Source: Plasmopara viticola (lineage: Eukaryota > Oomycota > Peronosporomycetes > Peronosporales > Peronosporaceae). Taken from it: 64,000 nucleotides of DNA. Location of the stretch: NCBI GenBank assembly GCA_001695595.3, contig MBPM02000047.1, positions 496,001-560,000 of the forward strand, in the 5' to 3' direction. Of the stretch, positions 56,441 to 64,000 are shown in pieces; position 1 is the first letter of the stretch, and every line of letters starts with the position of its first letter. A model generated the notes under the pieces. It had not been told where the DNA came from. It made no database searches and saw only the letters and a list, made by a program, of their open reading frames with translations. The translations under genes were made by a program, and so were the position numbers.

Positions 56441-57392
56441 CCTGCGAAGCCAGTGTCATCACGACCTGTGCGCACAAGACAAAAAATGGGCGAGGTCTAG
56501 GAAAGAACACGGTCAATGTCGGCAAATATTGAGTTCATTTCAATTAATGCCACTTCGCCGTCAGATGTTGTGGCTGCTACCTGGTCGGGCAGCCTGCCGG
56601 TTGCCCTTGCGGGTGAAATCGTTTCCTTTGAATAACGATCGTTTCCTTTGAATAACGTCTGGGTTGCTTGAGGGTCCGACGTCGCCGCAAGCCTCGTACT
56701 TGATGTATCCATACGGCGCACATGGAGGGGCATCGGGTGCGAGCTAGCCGCGTCAGAAGCCGGGGAAGGCGACGCCTCCTGAAAAGCAGTGAGAAAGCGG
56801 CTGTGTGTTGAGGCCAGAGCTTTTGTCTTCTGTGCGCCCTCGAAGGCCAGGGGTTCCTTGGTTCAGCCTGAGAGATGAAACACATCAGTTTTGGTAACCC
56901 TGCGGGGCTTGGGAAGCCAACTTACCTGTGGGGCCATAGAGGCAAATTTTTTTATTTTCGCTGTGGGGCCTGGAGGGACAAAAAAAAATATCTACCATGA
57001 CGAATGAAAAGCCAGGGACTTTACCTTATAAAGTTTAAGGTCGAGACCCGATCTCAGTTATGGGTCGGCCCACGGATTGAGCTGCGGGCTACGCCGTCGT
57101 GAAACGACGCGACAGTGTGCTGAAAGACCGGACTTCCGTTTAAGCACCTGAGGTCTCGACACGTGTGAACAATTGCCATGCAATGGGCACTGTATGCGCT
57201 GCACATGTGCCCAAAGTTTCAGCTGTTGATTGGCCGCAGTTTCCGAGCAATGTTGCTACAAACAGAAGGTCTAAACGACCAATTTTGGCCGAAGTTGAAG
57301 TCAAAATGGGGGCAAAAGTGTAGAACCGAAACCCTCTCAAGCCAGTGATTGGACGAAATCCAAGACCAAAACTAAGGAAAAAACACAAATTA

Positions 57393-57422
57393 ATGTATTT
57401 TCCTTTTTTGAGGAAAATACAT
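57393..57422 (+). other. 3'-region hairpin of LINE-3
   Basis: Perfect 11-bp inverted repeat ATGTATTTTCC ... GGAAAATACAT, extendable by five pairs beyond one A:A mismatch. It is homologous to 27026-27060 in LINE-2, with a paired compensatory change. Confidence 0.6.
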
Positions 57423-57529
57423 AAATTTATGAAGATTCCTATTTTGGATAAAAATGCATAATTATATATAGTACACTAGAGTAGTTTACAACAGATATTA
57501 CGCCAGGTAGGTTGGGTAGACATTCGCCT

Positions 57530-57853
57530 TGTATTGTATTGTATTACGTTATCGCGTTGCCAAGTTATGCACGTGCTAGGCTCTATGGCTAGTCCACGGC
57601 ATAGAGTGGTGTCCGCATACGTCGGGTCTCGTTCGGCGGGCAGTGCTGCCAGCACCGAGGCCGTGAGGGTCTTCCATTATTTTGTGTAGTTCTGACTTGG
57701 TAAGAGCCCAGGTGGCGCCCTGGTGCTGGACACCGTCGCGTCGAGGGTGAGACTCGTTAAAGACCTGCAGATGCCCGAGAGCACCTGCCCGAAGCGCGCG
57801 GGCATTTAGCCCCCGCGCTTGGAAGGAGGGCGTCACCCCAACCTTTTCCGAAA
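57530..57853 (-). mobile_element. Nested short retroposon with (AATAC)n tail
   Basis: 324 bp inserted in the LINE-3 3' region between 12-bp duplications AGACATTCGCCT (57518-57529 and 57854-57865). The corresponding LINE-2 site (TAGACATTCGCCTATAT) is uninterrupted. Read on the minus strand it starts TTTCGGAAAAGGTTGGGGTG, is GC-rich, and ends in repeated AATAC. A minus-strand frame (57576-57836, MTPSFQARGLNARALRAG) spans most of it but shows no domain. It is a SINE-like or truncated non-LTR copy; no clear A and B boxes were found. Confidence 0.75.
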
Positions 57854-58153
57854 AGACATTCGCCTATATAACTTAATATAGACGACCTTCAACTGAGCCA
57901 CACAGGCTCAACCTTACAGTATACACGGACACTTTAACCAATTATCCCACGCCAACTGCTTGCGTTTGCGCTCATCTTCGAAGATTATCCGCGGCTATTT
58001 TAATATGGCTATAGTCGGTCCATCATGTATTACCCGAAGCTCTCTTCCAAAATAAAGATTGGTTAGCGACTGCAGGGCAATAATAAAAAGAACAACAGTA
58101 CCTCGGTACCGACCTTGAGGCAATCTTAGCGACATAATCAGCGGCTCGATTTA

Positions 58154-58222
58154 TGCCTCCGCCCGGGATTGAACCGCGGTTCTGTTTACAAGACAGATGC
58201 TCTACCACTGAGCCACACAGGC
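58154..58222 (-). pseudogene. tRNA-Thr pseudogene, block D copy 1
   Basis: Three bases lost across the variable loop and T stem. SINE copy 9 adjoins its 5' end. Confidence 0.7.
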
Positions 58223-58223
58223 T

Positions 58224-58482
58224 GACCCGGTGGCGTGGGTTAGTGGATTACGCTTCTGGTCCTCACGGTGTATGTTGCGGGTTCGAGCCCCACACCGGAC
58301 AAACTTCGTAATCAACCAGACTTGAGGAGAGGACGGTCCAAGCGAAATATTTCCGACCCCGATTTAGAATAAGGCAATAACAAGACAAGAAAGAATCTTC
58401 AGACTAAAAATGTAAATGTAGAAATCCTAGCCAAGCCGAGAAGAAATAGGTTGTGTTAAGATTAAATACATGACAACTTTCA
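58224..58482 (+). mobile_element. tRNA-derived SINE, copy 9
   Basis: 259 bp, starts GACCCGGTGGCG; flanked by ACTGAGCCACACAGGCT. Several private changes (GTGTATGTTGCGG, GATTTAGAATAAGG) make it a separate lineage. Confidence 0.87.
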
Positions 58483-58742
58483 ACTGAGCCACACAGGCTC
58501 AACCTATCGGAATCCACGAATACTTCAACCATTTATCACACGCCAACTGCTTGCGTTTGCGCGCACCTTTGAGAATTATCCGCGGCTATTTTAATATGGC
58601 TATAGTCGGTCCATCATGTATTGCCGAAGCCTCTTCCAAGATAAAGATAGGTTAGCGACTGCAGGGCAATAATAAAAAAAACAACAATACCTCGGTACCA
58701 ACGTTGAGGCAATTTTAGCAACATAATCAGCGGCTCGATTTA

Positions 58743-58814
58743 TGCCTCCGCCCGGGATTGAACCGGGGACCTTCTGTTTACAAGACAGATGCTCTACCAC
58801 TGAGCCACACAGGC
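58743..58814 (-). tRNA. tRNA-Thr (TGT), block D copy 2, consensus
   Basis: Identical to the consensus. Confidence 0.87.
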
Positions 58815-59059
58815 TCAACCTCACAGTATACACGGACACTTTAACCAATTATCACACGCCAACTGCTTGCGTTTGCGCTCATCTTTGAGGATTATCCGCG
58901 GCTATTTTAATATGGCTATAGTCGGTCCATCATGTATTACCCGAAGCCTCTTCCAAAATAAGGATTGGTTAGCGACTGCAGGGCGTAAATAAAAAGAACA
59001 ACAGTATCTCGGTACCGACCTTGAAGCAATCTTAGCAACATAATCAGCGGCTCAATTTA

Positions 59060-59131
59060 TGCCTCCGCCCGGGATTGAACCGGGGACCTTCTGTTTACAA
59101 GACAGATGCTCTACCACTGAGCCACACAGGC
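59060..59131 (-). tRNA. tRNA-Thr (TGT), block D copy 3, consensus
   Basis: Identical to the consensus. Confidence 0.87.
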
Positions 59132-59376
59132 TCAACCTCACAGTATACACGGACACTTTAACCAATTATCACACGCCAACTGCTTGCGTTTGCGCTCATC
59201 TTTGAGGATTATCCGCGGCTATTTTAATATGGCTATAGTCGGTCCATCATGTATTACCCGAAGCCTCTTCCAAAATAAAGATTGGTTAGCGACTGAAGGG
59301 CAATAATAAAAAGAACAACAATGACTCGGTACCAACATTGAGGCCATCTTAGCAACATAATCAGCGGCTCGATTTA

Positions 59377-59448
59377 TGCCTCCGCCCGGGATTGAACCGG
59401 GGACCTTCTGTTTACGGAACAGATGCTCTACCACTGAGCCACACAGGC
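59377..59448 (-). tRNA. tRNA-Thr-like copy with anticodon CGT, block D copy 4
   Basis: Anticodon loop TCCGTAA: anticodon CGT (still Thr), but the universal T before the anticodon is C. Confidence 0.6.
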
Positions 59449-59693
59449 TCAACCTATCGGAACCCACGGATACTTTAACCATTTATCACACGCCAACTGC
59501 TTCCGTTCGCGCTCATCTTTGAGGATTATCCGCGGCTATTTTAATATGGCTATAGTCGGTCCATCATTTATTACCCGAAGCCTCTTCCAAAATAAAGATT
59601 GGTTAGCGACTGCAGGGCAATAATAAAAAGAACAACAGTACCTCGGTACCGACCTTGAGGCAATCTTAGCGACATAATCAGCGGCTCGATTTA

Positions 59694-59764
59694 TGCCTTG
59701 GCCCAGGATTGAACCGGGACCTTCTATTTACAAGACAGATGCTCTATCACTGAGCCACACAGGC
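59694..59764 (-). tRNA. tRNA-Thr (TGT), block D copy 5, degenerate
   Basis: One base lost near the variable loop, acceptor and T-stem changes, anticodon stem ATAGA, D-loop AGTGATA. Confidence 0.45.
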
Positions 59765-60009
59765 TCAACCTTACGGTATACACGGACACTTTTACCATTT
59801 ATCACACACCAACTGCTTGCGTTTGCGCTCATCTTTGAGGATTATCCACGGCTATTTTAATATGGCTTTAGTCGGTCCATCATGTATTACCCGAAACCTC
59901 TTCCAAAATAAAGAAAGGTTAGCGACTGCAGGGCAATAATAGAAAGAACAACAGTACCTCGGTACCGACCTTGAAGCAATCTTAGCAACATAATCAGCGG
60001 CTCGATTTA

Positions 60010-60081
60010 TGCCTCCGCCCGGGATTGAACCGGGGACCTTCTGTTTACAAGACAGATGCTCTACCACTGAGCCACACAGGC
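60010..60081 (-). tRNA. tRNA-Thr (TGT), block D copy 6, consensus
   Basis: Identical to the consensus. Confidence 0.87.
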
Positions 60082-60326
60082 TCAACCTTACAGTATACAC
60101 GGACACTTTAACCAATTATCACACGCCAACTGCTTGCGTTTGCGCTCATCTTTAAGGATTATCCGCGGCTATTTTAATATGGCTATAGTCGGTCCATCAT
60201 GTATTACCCGAAGCCTCTTCCAAAATAAAGATTGGTTAGCGACTGCAGGGCAATAATAAAAAGAACAACAGTACCTCGGTACCAACGTTGAGGCAATCTT
60301 AGCAACATAATCAGCGGCTCGATTTA

Positions 60327-60398
60327 TGCCTCCGCCCGGGATTGAATCGAGGACCTTCTGTTTACAAGACAGATGCTCTTCCACTGAGCCACACAGGC
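60327..60398 (-). tRNA. tRNA-Thr (TGT), block D copy 7, degenerate
   Basis: T stem 5' strand altered (CTCGA) and D-loop AGTGGAA. Confidence 0.5.
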
Positions 60399-60643
60399 TC
60401 AACCTTCCAATATACACGGACACTTTAACCAATTATCCCACGCCAACTGCTTGCGTTTGCGCTCACCTTCGAGGATTATCCGCGGCTATTTTAATATGGC
60501 TATAGTCGGTCCATCATGTATTACCCGAAGCCTCTTCCAAAATAAAGATTAGTTAGCGACTGCAGGGAAATAATAAAAAGAACAACAATGACTCGGTACC
60601 GACCTTGAAGCAATCTTAGCAACATAATCAGCGGCTCGATTTA

Positions 60644-60715
60644 TGCCTCCGCCCGGGATTGAACCGGGGACCTTCTGTTTACAAGACAGATGCTCTACCA
60701 CTGAGCCACACAGGC
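60644..60715 (-). tRNA. tRNA-Thr (TGT), block D copy 8, consensus
   Basis: Identical to the consensus. Confidence 0.87.
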
Positions 60716-60960
60716 TCAACCTTACGGTATACACGGACACTTTTACCATTTATCACACATCAACTGCTTGCGTTTGCGCTCATCTTTGAGGATTATCCGC
60801 GGCTATTTTAATATGGCTATAGTCGGTCCATCATGTATTACCCGAAGCCTCTTCCAAAATAAAGATTGGTTAGCGACTGCAGGGCAATAATAAAAAGAAC
60901 AACAATGACTCGGTACCGACCTTGAAGCAATCTTAGCAACATAATCAGCGGCTCGATTTA

Positions 60961-61032
60961 TGCCTCCGCCCGGGATTGAACCGGGGACCTTCTGTTTACA
61001 AGACAGATGCTCTACCACTGAGCCACACAGGC
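60961..61032 (-). tRNA. tRNA-Thr (TGT), block D copy 9, consensus
   Basis: Identical to the consensus. Confidence 0.87.
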
Positions 61033-61277
61033 TCAACCTTACAATATACACGGACACTTTAACCAATTATCCCACGCCAACTGCTTGCGTTTGCGCTCAT
61101 CTTTGAAGATTATCCGCGGCTATTTTAATATGGCTATAGTCGGTCCATCATGTATTACCCGAAGCCTCTTCCAAAATAAAGATTGGTTAGCGACTGCAGG
61201 GCAATAGTAAAAAGAACAACAGTACCTCGGTACCGACCTTGAGGCAATCTTAGCGACATAATCAGCGGCTCGATTTA

Positions 61278-61349
61278 TGCCTCCGCCCGGGATTGAACCG
61301 GGGACCTTCTGTTTACAAGACCGATGATCTACCACTGAGCCACACAGGC
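61278..61349 (-). tRNA. tRNA-Thr (TGT), block D copy 10, degenerate
   Basis: D stem GATC and anticodon stem TCGGT. Confidence 0.5.
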
Positions 61350-61594
61350 TCAACCTATCGAAACCCACGGATACTTTAACCATTTATCACACGCCAACTG
61401 CTTGCGTTTGCGCTCACCTTCGAGGATTATCCGCGGCTATTTTAATATGGCTATAGTCGGTCCATCATGTATTACCCGAAGCCTCTTCCAAAATTAAGAT
61501 TAGTTAGCGACTGCAGGGAAATAATAAAAAGAACAACAATGACTCGGTACCGACCTTGAAGCAATCTTAGCAACATAATCAGCGGCTCGATTTA

Positions 61595-61666
61595 TGCCTC
61601 CGCCCGGGATTGAACCGGGGACCTTCTGTTTACAAGACAGATGCTCTACCACTGAGCCACACAGGC
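61595..61666 (-). tRNA. tRNA-Thr (TGT), block D copy 11, consensus
   Basis: Identical to the consensus. Confidence 0.87.
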
Positions 61667-61911
61667 TCAACCTTACGGTATACACGGACACTTCTACCAT
61701 TTATCACACATCAACTGCTTGCGTTTGCGCTCATCTTTGAGGATTATCCGCGGCTATTTTAATATGGCTATAGTCGGTCCATCATGTATTACCCGAAGCC
61801 TCTTCCAAAATAAAGATTGGTTAGCGACTGCAGGGCAATAATAAAAAGAACAACAATACCTCGGTACCGACCTTGAAGCAATCTTAGCAACATAATCAGC
61901 GGCTCGATTTA

Positions 61912-61983
61912 TGCCTCCGCCCGGGATTGAACCGGGGACCTTCTGTTTACAAGACAGATGCTCTTCCACTGAGCCACACAGGC
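61912..61983 (-). tRNA. tRNA-Thr (TGT), block D copy 12
   Basis: D-loop AGTGGAA. Confidence 0.75.
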
Positions 61984-62228
61984 TCAACCTTACAATATAC
62001 ACGGACACTTTAACCAATTATCCCACGCCAACTGCTTGCGTTTGCGCTCATCTTTGAAGATTATCCGCGGCTATTTTAATATGGCTATAGTCGGTCCATC
62101 ATGTATTACCCGAAGCCTCTTCCAAAATAAAGATTGGTTAGCGACTGCAGGGCAATAGTAAAAAGAACAACAGTACCTCGGTACCGACCTTGAGGCAATC
62201 TTAGCGACATAATCAGCGGCTCGATTTA

Positions 62229-62299
62229 TGCCTCCGCCCGGGATTGAACCGGGACCTTCTGTTTACAAGACAGATGCTCTACCACTGAGCCGCACAGGC
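62229..62299 (-). tRNA. tRNA-Thr (TGT), block D copy 13
   Basis: One base lost at the variable loop; T to C between acceptor and D stem. Confidence 0.55.
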
Positions 62300-62544
62300 T
62301 CAACCTATCGGAACCCACGGATACTTTAACCATTTATCACACGCCAACTGCTTGCGTTTGCACTCACCTTTGAGAATTATCCGCGGCTATTTTAATATGG
62401 CTATAGTCGGTCCATCATGTATTACCCGAAGCCTCTTCCGAAATAAAGATTGGTTAGCGACTGCAGGGCAATAATAAAAAGAACAACAATGACTCGGTAC
62501 CAACGTTGAGGAAATCTTAGCAACATAATCAGCGGCTCGATTTA

Positions 62545-62616
62545 TGCCTCCGCCCGGGATTGAACCGGGGACCTTCTGTTTACGGAACAGATGCTCTACC
62601 ACTGAGCCACACAGGC
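62545..62616 (-). tRNA. tRNA-Thr-like copy with anticodon CGT, block D copy 14
   Basis: Same TCCGTAA loop as 59377; no other change. Confidence 0.62.
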
Positions 62617-62861
62617 TCAACCTTACGGTATACACGGACACTTTTACCATTTATCACACATCAACTGCTTGCGTTTGCGCTCATCTTTGAGGATTATCCG
62701 CGGCTATTTTAATATGGCTATAGTCGGTCCATCATGTATTACCCGAAGCCTCTTCCAAAATAAAGATTGGTTAGCGACTGCAGGGCAATAATAAAAAGAA
62801 CAACAGTACCTCGGTACCAACGTTAAGGCAATCTTAGCAACATAATCAGCGGCTCAATTTA

Positions 62862-62933
62862 TGCCTCCGCCCGGGATTGAACCGGGGACCTTCTGTTTAC
62901 AAGACAGATGCTCTTCCACTGAGCCACACAGGC
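62862..62933 (-). tRNA. tRNA-Thr (TGT), block D copy 15
   Basis: D-loop AGTGGAA. Confidence 0.75.
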
Positions 62934-63177
62934 TCAACCTTACAATATACACGGACACTTTAACCAATATCCCACGCCAACTGCTTGCGTTTGCGCTCAT
63001 CTTTGAAGATTATCCGCGGCTATTTTAATATGGCTATAGTCGGTCCATCATGTATTACCCGAAGCCTCTTCCAAAATAAAGATTAGTTAGCGACTGCAGG
63101 GCAATAGTAAAAAGAACAACAGTACCTCGGTACCGACCTTGAGGCAATCTTAGCGACATAATCAGCGGCTCGATTTA

Positions 63178-63249
63178 TGCCTCCGCCCGGGATTGAACCG
63201 GGGACCTTCTATTTACAAGACAGATGCTCTACCACTGAGCCACACAGGC
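63178..63249 (-). tRNA. tRNA-Thr (TGT), block D copy 16
   Basis: Anticodon stem ATAGA, giving a G:T pair. Confidence 0.78.
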
Positions 63250-63494
63250 TCAACCTATCGGAACCCACGGATACTTTAACCATTTATCACACGCCAACTG
63301 GTTGCGTTTGCGCTCACCTTTGAGAATTATCCGCGGCTATTTTAATATGGCTATAGTCGGTCCATCATGTATTACCCGAAGCCTCTTCCAAAATAAAGAT
63401 TGGTTAGCGACGGCAGGTCAATAATAAAAAGTACAACAATGACTTGGTACCAACGTTGAGGCAATCTTAGCAACATAATCAGCGGCTCGATTTA

Positions 63495-63566
63495 TGCCTC
63501 CGCCCGGGATTGAACCGGGGACCTTCTGTTTACAAGACAGATGCTCTACCACTGAGCCACACAGGC
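63495..63566 (-). tRNA. tRNA-Thr (TGT), block D copy 17, consensus
   Basis: Identical to the consensus. Confidence 0.87.
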
Positions 63567-63811
63567 TCAACCTATCGGAACCCACGGATACTTTAACCAT
63601 TTATCCCACGCCAACTGCTTGCGTTTGCGCTCATCTTTGACGATTATCCGCTGCTATTTTAATATGGCTTTAGTCGGTCCATCATGTATTACCCGAAACC
63701 TCTTCCAAAATAAAGATTGGTTAGCGACTGCAGGGCAATAATAAAAAGAACAACAGTACCTCGGTACCGACCTTGAAGCAATCTTAGCAACATAATCAGC
63801 GGCTCAATTTA

Positions 63812-63883
63812 TGCCTCCGCCCGGGATTGAACCGGGGACCTTCTGTTTACAAGACAGATGCTCTACCACCGAGCCACACAGGC
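63812..63883 (-). tRNA. tRNA-Thr (TGT), block D copy 18
   Basis: First D-loop base A to G; last complete copy before the window edge. Confidence 0.72.
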
Positions 63884-64000
63884 TCATCCTATCGGAACCC
63901 ACGGATACTTTAACCATTCATCACACGCCAACTGCTTGCGTTCGCGCTCATCTTTGAGGATTATCCGCGGCTATTTTAATATGGCTATAGTCGGTCCATC

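Larger units (their letters stand above)
49691..57891 (+). mobile_element. LINE-3: nearly intact APE-type non-LTR retrotransposon at a tRNA-Thr 5' end
   Basis: Flanked by perfect 16-bp duplications ACTGAGCCACACAGGC (49675-49690 and 57892-57907). Layout: an 86-bp 5' leader, ORF1 (49777-52320), ORF2 (52364-56440), and a 3' region ending ATATAGACGACCTTCA without poly(A). A 324-bp retroposon is nested near the 3' end (57530-57853). Intact ORF1, almost intact ORF2 and perfect target duplications make this the youngest element in the window. The APE endonuclease, RT and C-terminal zinc motif place it in the L1/Tx1 group by inference. Confidence 0.93.
57892..64000 (-). repeat. tRNA-Thr tandem array, block D (18 units plus one SINE, continues past window)
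   Basis: Resumes at the LINE-3 3' duplication and runs to the edge of the window. Many units carry the spacer variant GTACCGACCTTGA in place of GTACCAACGTTGA, and the CGT-anticodon variant occurs only here. Confidence 0.92.

Noticed and set aside
56618..56657. 20-bp tandem duplication in the LINE-3 3' region
   Set aside because: Real but minor; absent from LINE-2 and without sign of function.
27607..63600. Dozens of 60-107 codon minus-strand ORFs with near-identical products
   Set aside because: They are translations across the tRNA gene and its spacer; variation follows the RNA and indels break the frames freely.

Overview
The window looks like nuclear DNA of an oomycete (probably Peronosporales). 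This is an inference from short-intron genes, L1-type LINEs and tRNA-derived SINEs; nothing in the sequence names the species. It has a gene-bearing left end (about 1-5800), a gene-poor spacer (5800-7626), and then 56 kb of one repetitive locus.

Left end. Four exons encode the C-terminal half of the AP-4 adaptor small subunit (sigma-4), including a 12-nt micro-exon. A decayed, unrecognised minus-strand coding relic follows (1180-1745). Next is a complete seven-exon ENTH/epsin gene (2182-4472), then a convergent single-exon gene of unknown function (4936-5787). AP-4 sigma and an ENTH protein side by side are notable because AP-4 has dedicated ENTH partners in animals and plants.

Repetitive locus. 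From 7627 to the right edge the DNA is a head-to-tail array of a ~317-bp unit. Each unit carries one 72-nt tRNA-Thr gene (anticodon TGT) on the minus strand. I count 90 copies: 3 in block A, 4 in B, 65 in C and 18 in D. Nineteen are identical to the consensus; the rest carry substitutions or deletions. The consensus itself has a G:G mismatch and a T:G wobble in the acceptor stem. Three copies encode a different anticodon family or break the anticodon loop. The array has been reshuffled by 592-bp, ~3.04-kb and ~3.4-kb duplications.

Insertions. The blocks are separated by three full-length APE-type non-LTR retrotransposons (LINE-1 old and decayed; LINE-2 and LINE-3 closely related and younger). 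Nine copies of a ~260-bp tRNA-derived SINE lie inside the blocks. All twelve insertions sit at the same base position, the exact 5' boundary of a tRNA-Thr gene, and in the same orientation (opposite to the tRNA). They are flanked by 16-17 bp duplications of the first bases of the tRNA gene. LINE and SINE 3' ends look alike. The simplest reading is a tRNA-gene-specific LINE with a dependent SINE, living in a tandem tRNA array as R2 lives in rDNA. LINE-3 has an intact 847-aa ORF1 and an ORF2 broken only by two single-base losses, so the family may still be active. LINE-3 also carries a 324-bp nested retroposon whose empty site is preserved in LINE-2. LINE-1 carries an antisense coding relic in its 3' region.

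The many small minus-strand open frames in the array are translations of the tRNA unit and are not genes.
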